Position numbers and translations under genes: made by a program. A DNA stretch of 10,284 nt from Saccoglossus kowalevskii (lineage: Eukaryota > Hemichordata > Enteropneusta > Harrimaniidae), in NCBI RefSeq assembly GCF_000003605.2, contig NW_003156497.1:1-10284 (forward strand), read 5' to 3'. Position 1 is the first letter of the stretch; each line of letters opens with the position of its first letter. A model generated the notes under the pieces. That model searched no databases. It was not told the origin of the DNA and saw only the letters and a list, made by a program, of their open reading frames with translations. Below are positions 1 to 8,932 of this stretch, piece by piece.

Positions 1-524
1 TCAAATGTGGAGTTTTACATAACTGGACATGTCACGCACATCGAATTACCAATGTGGAGTTTTACAAGACTGAACATGTCACGGACATCGACTTACCAAT
101 GTGGAGTTTTACAAGACTGAACATGTCATGCACATCGACTTACCAATGTGGAGTTTTACATAACTGGACATGTCACTTACATCGAATTACCAATGTGGAG
201 TTTTACACTACTGGACATGTCACGCACATCGACTTACCAATGTGGAGTTTTACATAACTGGACATGTCACGCACATCGAATTACCAATGTGGAGTTTTAC
301 ACTACTGAACATGTCACGTACACCGACTTACCAATATGGAGTTTTACATGACTGAACATGTCACGCACATCGACTTACCAATGTGGAGTTTTACATGACT
401 GGACATGTCACGTACATCGACTTGCCAATGTGGAGTTTTACATAACTGGACATGTCACGTACATCGAATTACCAATGTGGAGTTTTACACTACTGGACAT
501 GTCACGTACATCGACTTACCAATG
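1..524 (+). repeat. Left-edge alpha-like segment, units 1-11
   Basis: Regular 47-bp units without indels. Units 2-5 (55-242) carry the ordered variants AAG/CGG, AAG/TGC, ATA/CTT with ATTA, ACT/CGC. This run matches units 31-34 (1417-1604) and units 53-56 (2451-2638) base for base by eye, so it is an alpha copy. Units 7-11 are a less typical mix, including a CACCGAC variant near 321-327 and an ATATGG junction near 335. The first bases (TCAAATGTGG) differ from the usual ACCAATGTGG at two positions, which could mark the array edge or simply be a variant unit. Confidence 0.85.
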
Positions 525-946
525 TGGAGTTTACATGACTGGACATGTCATGTACATCGACTTACCAATGTGGAGTTTACATGACTGGATATGTCACGAA
601 CATCGACTTACCAATGTGGAGTTTTACATGACTGAACATGTCACTCACATCGACTTACCAATATGGAGTTTCACGTGACTGGACATGTCACGTACATCGA
701 CTTACCAATATGGAGTTTTACATGACTGAACATGTCACGTACATCGACTTACCAATGTGAAGTTTTATGTGACTGGACATGTCATGCACATCGACTTACC
801 AATGTGAGTTTACATGACTGACATGTCACGCCACATCGACTTACCAATATGGGAGTTTTACGTGACTGAACATGTCACCGCCACATCGACTTACCAATGT
901 TGAAGTTTTACATGACTGACATGTCATGCACATCGACTGCCAATGT
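525..946 (+). repeat. Indel-rich degenerate units 12-20, containing a decayed beta tail
   Basis: This stretch departs from the 47-bp register far more than any other. Units 12 and 13 have TTT instead of TTTT (about 530 and 576). Between about 805 and 950 there are GTGAGTTT (two bases lost), GACTGACATG (one lost, twice), CGCCACATC (one gained), ATGGGAG (one gained), CACCGCCACATC (two gained), GTTGAAG (one gained), CGACTGCC (one lost) and GTGGGAG (one gained). The net effect over units 12-20 is only -1. Units 16-19 still follow the beta order (CGT then GTGA, GTG/TGC, ATG/CGC then ATATGG, GTG/CGC), so this looks like a decayed or poorly assembled beta tail. Most changes alter homopolymer length, so sequencing or assembly error is a real alternative. 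Confidence 0.8.
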
Positions 947-3108
947 GGGAGTTTTACATAACTGGACATGTCACGTACATCGACTTACCAATATGGAGTT
1001 TTACAAGACTGAACATGTCACGCACATCGACTTACCAATGTGGAGTTTTACATGACTGGACATGTCATGCACATCGACTTGCCAATGTGAAGTTTTACAT
1101 AACTGAACATGTCACGTACATCGACTCACCAATATGGAGTTTTACATGACTGAACATGTCACGCACATCGACTTACCAATGTGGAGTTTTACATGACTGG
1201 ACATGTCATGCACATCGACTTACCAATGTGGAGTTTTACATAACTGGACATGTCACGTACATCGAATTACCAATGTGGAGTTTTACACTACTGGACATGT
1301 CACGCACATCGACTTGCCAATGTGGAGTTTTACATAACTGGACATGTCACGCACATCGACTTACCAATGTGGAGTTTTACATGACTGAACATGTCACGTA
1401 CATCGACTTACCAATGTGGAGTTTTACAAGACTGAACATGTCACGGACATCGACTTACCAATGTGGAGTTTTACAAGACTGAACATGTCATGCACATCGA
1501 CTTACCAATGTGGAGTTTTACATAACTGGACATGTCACTTACATCGAATTACCAATGTGGAGTTTTACACTACTGGACATGTCACGCACATCGACTTACC
1601 AATGTGGAGTTTTACATAACTGGACATGTCACGCACATCGACTTACCAATGTGGAGTCTTACAAGACTGAACATGTCATGCACATCGACTTACCAATGTG
1701 GAGTTTTACAAGACTTGACATGTCACTCACATCGACTTACCAATGTGGAGTTTTACATGACTGGACATGTCACGCACATCGACTTACCAATGTGGAGTTT
1801 TACATGACTGGACATGTCATGCACATCGACTTACCAATGTGGAGTTTTACATAACTGGACATGTCACGTACATCGAATTACCAATGTGGAGTTTTACACT
1901 ACTGGACATGTCACGCACATCGACTTGCCAATGTGGAGTTTTACATGACTGGACATGTCACGCACATCGACTTACCAATGTGGAGTTTTACATGACTGAA
2001 CATGTCACGTACATCGACTTACCAATGTGGAGTTTTACAAGACTGAACATGTCACGGACATCGACTTACCAATGTGGAGTTTTACAAGACTGAACATGTC
2101 ATGCACATCGACTTACCAATGTGGAGTTTTACATAACTGAACATGTCACGTACATCGACTCACCAATATGGAGTTTTACATGACTGAACATGTCACGCAC
2201 ATCGACTTACCAATGTGGAGTTTTACATGACTGGACATGTCATGCACATCGACTTACCAATGTGGAGTTTTACATAACTGGACATGTCACGTACATCGAA
2301 TTACCAATGTGGAGTTTTACACTACTGGACATGTCACGCACATCGACTTGCCAATGTGGAGTTTTACATAACTGGACATGTCACGCACATAGACTTACCA
2401 ATGTGGAGTTTTACATGACTGAACATGTCACGTACATCGACTTACCAATGTGGAGTTTTACAAGACTGAACATGTCACGGACATCGACTTACCAATGTGG
2501 AGTTTTACAAGACTGAACATGTCATGCACATCGACTTACCAATGTGGAGTTTTACATAACTGGACATGTCACTTACATCGAATTACCAATGTGGAGTTTT
2601 ACACTACTGGACATGTCACGCACATCGACTTACCAATGTGGAGTTTTACATAACTGGACATGTCACGCACATCGACTTACCAATGTGGAGTTTTACAAGA
2701 CTGAACACGTCATGCACATCGACTTACCAATGTGGAGTTTTACAAGACTTGACATGTCACTCACATCGACTTACCAATGTGGAGTTTTACATGACTGGAC
2801 ATGTCACGTACATCGACTCACCAATATGGAGTTTTACATGACTGAACATGTCACGCACATCGACTTACCAATGTGGAGTTTTACATGACTGGACATGTCA
2901 TGCACATCGACTTACCAATGTGGAGTTTTACATAACTGGACATGTCACGTACATCGAATTACCAATGTGGAGTTTTACACTACTGGACATGTCACGCACA
3001 TCGACTTGCCAATGTGGAGTTTTACATAACTGGACATGTCACGCACATCGACTTACCAATGTGGAGTTTTACATGACTGAACATGTCACGTACATCGACT
3101 TACCAATG
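947..3108 (+). repeat. Alpha domain, units 21-66, with 22-unit (1034-bp) higher-order repeat
   Basis: The unit order starting at 1135 (unit 25) is repeated from 2169 (unit 47): ATG/CGC, ATG/TGC, ATA/CGT-ATTA, ACT/CGC-CTTG, ATA/CGC, ATG/CGT, AAG/CGG, AAG/TGC, ATA/CTT-ATTA, ACT/CGC, ATA/CGC, AAG/TGC, then AAG with CTTGAC and CTC. At least 13 consecutive units match at exactly 22 x 47 = 1034 bp. A shorter internal copy of the first eight units sits at units 38-45 (1746-2121), 13 units after the first, with ATG replacing ATA at unit 42. A third start of the series appears at units 61-66 (2827-3108) and then switches into gamma. Private differences between copies are few: GTCTTAC at about 1656 in unit 36, GAACACGTC at about 2703 in unit 58, and CATAGAC at about 2388 in unit 51. 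Confidence 0.88.
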
Positions 3109-4048
3109 TGGAGTTTTACACTACTGGACATGTCACGCACATCGACTTACCAATGTGGAGTTTTACATAACTGGATATGTCACGCACATCGACTTACCAA
3201 TGTGGAGTTTTACATGACTGAACATGTCACGTACATCGACATACCAATGTGGAGTTTTACAAGACTGAACATGTCATGCACATCGACTTACCAATGTGGA
3301 GTTTTACAAGACTTGACATGTCACGTACATCGACTTACCAATGTGGAGTTTTACATGACTGGACATGTCACGTACATCGACTTCCCAATGTGGAGTTTTA
3401 CATGACTGAACATGTCACGTACATCGAATTACCAATGTGGAGTTTTACAAGACTGAACATGTCACGTACATCGACTTACCAATGTGGAGTTTTACAAGAC
3501 TGAACATGTCACGTACATCGACTTACCAATGTGGAGTTTTACAAAACTGAACATGTCATGCACATCGACTTACCAATGTGAAGTTTTACAAGACTTGACA
3601 TGTCACGTACATCGACTTACCAATGTGGAGTTTTACATGACTGAACATGTCACGTACATCGACTTACCAATGTGGAGTTTTACACTACTGGACATGTCAC
3701 GCACATCGACTTACCAATGTGGAGTTTTACATAACTGGACATGTCACGCACATCGACTTACCAATGCGGAGTTTTACATGACTGAACATGTCACGTACAT
3801 CGACTTACCAATGTGGAATTTTACAAGACTGAACATGTCATGCACATCGACTTACCAATGTGGAGTTTTACAAGACTTGACATGTCACGTACATCGACTT
3901 ACCAATGTGGAGTTTTACATGACTGGACATGTCACGTACATCAACTTACCAATGTGGAGTTTTACATGACTGAACATGTCACGTACATCGAATTACCAAT
4001 GTGGAGTTTTACAAGACTGAACATGTCACGTACATCGACTTACCAATG
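3062..4048 (+). repeat. Gamma domain with a 12-unit (564-bp) tandem duplication
   Basis: Units 66-74 (from 3062) and units 78-86 (from 3626) share one variant order: ATG/CGT, ACT/CGC, ATA/CGC, ATG/CGT, AAG/TGC, AAG-CTTGAC/CGT, ATG-GG/CGT, ATG-GA/CGT-ATTA, AAG/CGT. The offset is 564 bp, exactly 12 units. Copies differ at single sites: unit 68 has GATATGTC, unit 69 CGACATA, unit 72 CGACTTCCC; in the second copy unit 80 is followed by ATGCGG, unit 81 by GTGGAAT, and unit 84 has CATCAAC. Units 75-77 carry a distinctive AAAACTGA unit followed by GTGA and a CTTGAC unit, found again at units 125-127. The last units overlap the start of the first beta copy, so the block boundaries are a convention. 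Confidence 0.82.
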
Positions 4049-4706
4049 TGGAGTTTTACAAGACTGAACATGTCATGCACATCGACTTACCAATGTGGAG
4101 TTTTACAAGACTTGACATGTCACGCACATCGACTTACCAATGTGGAGTTTTACATGACTGGACATGTCACGTACATCGACTTACCAATGTGGAGTTTTAC
4201 AAGACTGAACATGTCATGCACATCGACTTACCAATGTGGAGTTTTACATAACTGGACATGTCACGTACATCGAATTACCAATGTGGAGTTTTACACTACT
4301 GGATATGTCACGCACATCGACCTACCAATGTGAAGTTTTACATAACGGGACATGTCACGTACATCGAATTACCTATGTGGAGTTTTACATGACTGAACAT
4401 GTCACTCACATCGACTTACCAATATGGAGTTTTACATGACTGAACATGTCACGTACATCGACTTACCAATGTGAAGTTTTACGTGACTGGACATGTCATG
4501 CACATCGACTTACCAATGTGGAGTTTTACATGACTGAACATGTCACGCACATCGACTTACCAATATGGAGTTTTACGTGACTGAACATGTCACGCACATC
4601 GACTTACCAATGTGGAGTTTTACAAGACTTGACATGTCACGTACATCGACTTACCAATGTGGAGTTTTACATGACTGGGCATGTCACGTACATAGACTTA
4701 CCAATG
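3955..4706 (+). repeat. Beta block copy 1, units 85-100
   Basis: This is the reference order for the beta block: ATG-GA/CGT-ATTA, AAG/CGT, AAG/TGC, AAG-CTTGAC/CGC, ATG-GG/CGT, AAG/TGC, ATA/CGT-ATTA, ACT/CGC-CCTA then GTGA, ATA/CGT-ATTA with CCTATG, ATG/CTC then ATATGG, ATG/CGT then GTGA, GTG-GG/TGC, ATG/CGC then ATATGG, GTG-GA/CGC, CTTGAC/CGT, and ATG with GGGC and CATAGAC. CCTA, CCTATG, the CTC unit and GTG units make it easy to tell from alpha. Private changes are ATAACGGGAC near 4344 (also in copy 3) and GATATGTC near 4302. Confidence 0.87.
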
Positions 4707-5080
4707 TGGAGTCTTACAGACTGAACATGTCACGTACATCGACTTACCAATGTGGAAGTTTTCCAACTGACCATGTCACGCACATCGACTTACCAATGTG
4801 GAGATTTACAAGACTTGACATGTCACGTACATCGACTTACCAATGTGGAGTTTTACATGACTGGGCATGTCACGTACATAGACTTACCAATGTGGAGTTT
4901 TACATGACTGAACATGTCACTCACATCGACTTACCAATATGGAGTTTTACATGACTGAACATGTCACGTACATCGACTTACCAATGTGAAGTTTTACGTG
5001 ACTGGACATGTCATGCACATCGACTTACCAATGTGGAGTTTTACATGACTGAACATGTCACGCACATCGACTTACCAATA
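4707..5080 (+). repeat. Aberrant units 101-102 and re-duplicated beta tail, units 103-108
   Basis: Unit 101 has GTCTTACAGAC (one base lost near 4717). Unit 102 (4753-4798) is strongly altered, with GGAAGTTTTCC and CTGACCATG, and is one base short. Units 103-104 then repeat the CTTGAC unit and the GGGC/CATAGAC unit of 99-100; the distance between the two GACTGGGC sites (4673 and 4859) is 186 bp, four units minus the two lost bases. Units 105-108 repeat the CTC/ATATGG, CGT/GTGA, GTG/TGC, CGC/ATATGG order of units 94-97. The segment therefore looks like a partial re-duplication of the beta tail with a damaged junction. Confidence 0.8.
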
Positions 5081-5786
5081 TGGAGTTTTACAAGACTGAA
5101 CATGTCACGTACATCGACTTACCAATGTGGAGTTGTACAAGACTGAACATGTCATGCACATCGACTTACCAATGTGGAGTTTTACAAGACTTGACATGTC
5201 ACGCACATCGACTTACCAATGTGGAGTTTTACATGACTGGACATGTCACGTACATCGACTTACCCATGTGGAGTTTTACAAGACTGAACATGTCATGCAC
5301 ATCGACTTACCAATGTGGAGTTTTACATAACTGGACATGTCACGTACATCGAATTACCAATGTGGAGTTTTACACTACTGGACATGTCACGCACATCGAC
5401 CTACCAATGTGAAGTTTTACATAACTGGACATGTCACGTACATCGAATTACCTATGTGGAGTTTTACATGACTGAACATGTCACTCACATCGACTTACCA
5501 ATATGGAGTTTTACATGACTGAACATGTCACGTACATCGACTTACCAATGTGAAGTTTTACGTGACTGGACATGTCATGCACATCGACTTACCAATGTGG
5601 GAGTTTTACATGACTGAACATGTCACGCACATCGACTTACGAATATGGAGTTTTACGTGACTGAACATGTCACGCAAATCGACTTACCAATGTGGAGTTT
5701 TACAAGACTTGACATGTCACGTACATCGACTTACCAATGAGGAGTTTTACATGACTGGGCATGTCACGTACATAGACTTACCAATG
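5081..5786 (+). repeat. Beta block copy 2, units 109-123
   Basis: The unit order is as in copy 1, offset by 1079 bp (23 units minus two bases). Private variants are CTTACGAATATGG at about 5636-5648, CGCAAATC at 5673, CCAATGAGG near 5732, and the GGGC/CATAGAC unit. All four recur together near 10004-10143, marking this copy as the closest relative of the last beta copy. Unit 110 has GTTGTAC (near 5134), unit 112 is followed by CCCATG, and unit 120 gains one G (GTGGGAG near 5600). Confidence 0.87.
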
Positions 5787-6021
5787 TGGAGTTTTACATG
5801 ACTGAACATGTCACGTACATCGAATTACCAATGTGGAGTTTTACAAGACTGAACATGTCACGTACATCGACTTACCAATGTGGAGTTTTACAAAACTGAA
5901 CATGTCATGCACATCGACTTACCAATGTGAAGTTTTACAAGACTTGACATGTCACGTACATCGACTTACCAATGTGGAGTTTTACATGATTGAACATGTC
6001 ACGTACATCGACTTACCAATG
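5787..6021 (+). repeat. Gamma-like units 124-128
   Basis: The unit order ATG-GA/CGT-ATTA, AAG/CGT, AAAACTGA/TGC then GTGA, CTTGAC/CGT, ATG/CGT resembles the gamma run at units 73-78 (3391-3672) with one AAG/CGT unit missing. The rare AAAACTGA plus GTGA pair supports common descent. Unit 128 has ATGATTGA (near 5985). Unit length is regular throughout. Confidence 0.75.
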
Positions 6022-6209
6022 TGGAGTTTTACATGACTGAACATGTCACGTGCAAGGACTTGCCAATGTGGAGTTTTATATGACTGGACATGTCACGTAC
6101 ATCGACTTACCAATATGGAGTTTTACATGACTGAACATGTCACGTACATGGACTTACCAATATAAAGTTTTACATGACTGGACAGGTCATGTACATCGAC
6201 TTACCAATG
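6022..6209 (+). repeat. Divergent units 129-132
   Basis: Four units of normal length carry clusters of base changes. Unit 129 has CACGTGCAAGGACTTG in place of the usual CACGTACATCGACTTA, losing the second CpG and creating a CACGTG hexamer near 6047. Unit 130 has TTTTATATGACTGG. Unit 131 has CATGGAC, and its junction to unit 132 is ATATAAAG instead of ATGTGGAG. Unit 132 has GACAGGTC in the otherwise conserved palindrome and a TGTAC tail. No indels occur, so this is base divergence rather than register loss: either old units or a patch excluded from homogenisation. Confidence 0.8.
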
Positions 6210-6773
6210 TGGAGTTTTACAAGACTTGACATGTCACGCACATCGACTTACCAATGTGGAGTTTTACATGACTGGACATGTCACGTACATCGACTTACCA
6301 ATGTGGAGTTTTACAAGACTGAACATGTCATGCACATCGACTTACCAATGTGGAGTTTTACATAACTGGACATGTCACGTACATCGAATTACCAATGTGG
6401 AGTTTTACACTACTGGACATGTCACGCACATCGACCTACCAATGTGAAGTTTTACATAACGGGACATGTCACGTACATCGAATTACCTATGTGGAGTTTT
6501 ACATGACTGAACATGTCACTCACATCGACTTACCAATATGGAGTTTTACATGACTGAACATGTCACGTACATCGACTTACCAATGTGAAGTTTTACGTGA
6601 CTGGACATGTCATGCACATCGACTTACCAATGTGGAGTTTTACATGACTGAACATGTCACGCACATCGACTTACCAATATGGAGTTTTACGTGACTGAAC
6701 ATGTCACGCACATCGACTTACCAATGTGGAGTTTTACAAGACTTGACATGTCACGTACATCGACTTACCAATG
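6210..6773 (+). repeat. Beta block copy 3, units 133-144
   Basis: It starts in the CTTGAC/CGC unit and follows the beta order through CCTA/GTGA, CCTATG, CTC/ATATGG, GTG/TGC, CGC/ATATGG, GTG/CGC and CTTGAC/CGT. It lies 22 units (1035 bp with one extra base) after copy 2. It shares ATAACGGGAC (near 6458) with copy 1 and lacks the private variants of copy 2, so it is not a simple tandem sibling of copy 2. The GGGC/CATAGAC unit that normally closes the block is absent; a degenerate unit follows. Confidence 0.86.
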
Positions 6774-6865
6774 TGGAGTTTACATGACTGACATGTCACG
6801 TACATCGACTTACTAATGTAGAGTTTTGCATGACTGGATATCTCACGTACATCGACTTACCAATG
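6774..6865 (+). repeat. Degenerate units 145-146
   Basis: Unit 145 has GAGTTTAC and GACTGACATG, each one base short. The junction to unit 146 reads TACTAATGTAGAG instead of TACCAATGTGGAG. Unit 146 has TTTTGCATG and GGATATCTCACG, which destroys the ACATGT palindrome. This is one of three spots where degenerate units directly follow a beta tail. Confidence 0.8.
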
Positions 6866-7241
6866 TGGAGTTTTACATGACTGAACATGTCACGCACATC
6901 GACTTTCCAATATGGAGTTTTACGTGATTGAACATGTCACGCACATCGACTTACCAATGTGGAGTTTTACATGACTGGACATGTCATGCACATCGACTTG
7001 CCAATGTGGAGTTTTACATAACTGGACATGTCACGTACATCGACATACCAATATGGAGTTTTACATGACTGAACATGTCACGCACATCGACTTTCCAATA
7101 TGGAGTTTTACGTGACTGAACATGTCACGCACATCGACTTACCAATGTGGAGTTTTACATGACTGGACATGTCATGCACATCGACTTGCCAATGTGGAGT
7201 TTTACATAACTGGACATGTCACGTACATCGACTTACCAATA
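6866..7241 (+). repeat. 188-bp (4-unit) direct duplication, units 147-150 and 151-154
   Basis: Two adjacent 188-bp copies (6866-7053 and 7054-7241) share a rare CGACTTTCC variant (the GACTTTCC core starts at 6901 and 7089), then GTG/CGC, ATG/TGC-CTTG, ATA/CGT and ATATGG. I see two differences: GTGATTGA against GTGACTGA in the second unit, and CGACATA against CGACTTA in the fourth. This is the clearest recent tandem duplication in the window. Confidence 0.9.
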
Positions 7242-7711
7242 TGGAGTTTTACATGACTGAACATGTCACGCACATCGACTTACCAATGTGGAGTTTTACA
7301 TGACTGGACATGTCATGCACATCGACTTACCAATGTGGAGTTTTACATAACTGGACATGTCACGTACATCGAATTACCAATGTGGAGTTTTACACTACTG
7401 GACATGTCACGCACATCGACTTGCCAATGTGTAGTTTTACATAACTGGACATGTCACGCACATCGACTTACCAATGTGGAGTTTTACATGACTGAACATG
7501 TCACGTACATCGAATTACCAATGTGGAGTTTTACAAGACTGAACATGTCACGGACATCGACTTACCAATGTGGAGTTTTACAAGACTGAACATGTCATGC
7601 ACATCGACTTACCAATGTGGAGTTTTACAAGACTTGACATGTCACGTACATCGACTTACCAATGTGGAGTTTTACATGACTGGACATGTCACGTACATCG
7701 ACTTACCAATG
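7242..7711 (+). repeat. Alpha copy, units 155-164
   Basis: Units 155-162 follow the alpha order ATG/CGC, ATG/TGC, ATA/CGT-ATTA, ACT/CGC-CTTG, ATA/CGC, ATG/CGT, AAG/CGG, AAG/TGC. Unit 160 ends in ATTA instead of CTTA, shared with unit 185 but not with units 30 or 52, so this copy and the one at 8416 are sisters. The junction after unit 158 is GTGTAG. Units 163-164 (CTTGAC/CGT, ATG-GG/CGT) switch into the gamma/beta order. Confidence 0.83.
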
Positions 7712-8181
7712 TGGAGTTTTACATGACTGAACATGTCACGTACATCGAATTACCAATGTGGAGTTTTACAAGACTGAACATGTCACGTACATCGACTTAC
7801 CAATGTGGAGTTTTACAAGACTGAACATGTCATGCACATCGACTTACCAATGTGGAGTTTTACAAGACTTGACATGTCACGCACATCGACTTACCAATGT
7901 GGAGTTTTACATGACTGGACATGTCACGTACATCGACTTACCAATGTGGAGTTTTACAAGACTGAACATGTCATGCACATCGACTTACCAATGTGGAGTT
8001 TTACATAACTGGACATGTCACGCACATCGACCTACCAATGTGAAGTTTTACATAACTGGACATGTCACGTACATCGAATTACCTATGTGGAGTTTTACAT
8101 GACTGAACATGTCACTCACATCGACTTACCAATATGGAGTTTTACATGACTGAACATGTCACGTACATCGACTTACCAATG
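7712..8181 (+). repeat. Beta block with one unit deleted, units 165-174
   Basis: The order follows beta from ATG-GA/CGT-ATTA to CTC/ATATGG and CGT. Unit 171 (7994-8040) has the front of the ATA unit (ATAACTGG) and the back of the next ACT unit (CGC with CCTA then GTGA). Other beta copies have these as two successive units, ATA/CGT-ATTA and ACT/CGC-CCTA. The simplest reading is an exact 47-bp deletion by exchange between neighbouring units. After unit 174 the series switches to alpha. Confidence 0.85.
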
Positions 8182-8932
8182 TGGAGTTTTACATGACTGG
8201 ACATGTCATGCACATCGACTTACCAATGTGGAGTTTACATAACTGGACATGTCACGTACATCGACTTACCAATATGGAGTTTTACAAGACTGTACATGTC
8301 ACGCACATTGACTTACCAATGTGGAGTTTTACGGGACTGGACATGTCATGCACATCGACTTGCCAATGTGGAGTTTTACATAACTGAACATGTCACGTAC
8401 ATCGACTCACCAATATGGAGTTTTACATGACTGAACATGTCACGCACATCGACTTACCAATGTGGAGTTTTACATGACTGGACATGTCATGCACATCGAC
8501 TTACCAATGTGGAGTTTTACATAACTGGACATGTCACGTACATCGAATTACCAATGTGGAGTTTTACACTACTGGACATGTCACGCACATCGACTTGCCA
8601 ATGTGGAGTTTTACATAACTGGACATGTCACGCACATCGACTTACCAATGTGGAGTTTTACATGACTGAACATGTCACGTACATCGAATTACCAATGTGG
8701 AGTTTTACAAGACTGAACATGTCACGGACATCGACTTACCAATGTGGAGTTTTACAAGACTGAACATGTCATTCACATCGACTTACCAATGTGGAGTTTT
8801 ACATAACTGGACATGTCACTTACATCGAATTACCAATGTGTAGTTTTACACTACTGGACATGTCACGCACATCGACTTACCAATGTGGAGTTTTACATAA
8901 CTGGACATGTCACGCACATCGACTTACCAATG
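8182..8932 (+). repeat. Alpha copy, units 175-190
   Basis: Units 175-190 match units 20-35 in order, 155 units away: TGC, ATA/CGT then ATATGG, AAG/CGC, TGC-CTTG, ATA-GA/CGT-CTCA then ATATGG, followed by the alpha series through AAG/CGG, AAG, ATA/CTT-ATTA, ACT/CGC and ATA/CGC. Local changes are GAGTTTAC (one T lost near 8233), GACTGTACATG and CACATTGAC in unit 177, ACGGGACTGG in unit 178, TCATTCAC in unit 187, GTGTAG after unit 187 and GGGGAG after unit 190. Confidence 0.83.

Noticed and set aside
2848-3405. 185-codon + strand open frame as a coding sequence
   Set aside because: It has the same 47-residue period. It stays open only because the units it crosses carry stop-free variants in that phase; equivalent blocks elsewhere are closed by a single diagnostic base.
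6044-6052. CACGTG E-box-like hexamer in unit 129 and again near 10277
   Set aside because: Each arises from one or a few base changes in the usual CACGTA. Two isolated hexamers in 10 kb of satellite are not evidence of a regulatory site.
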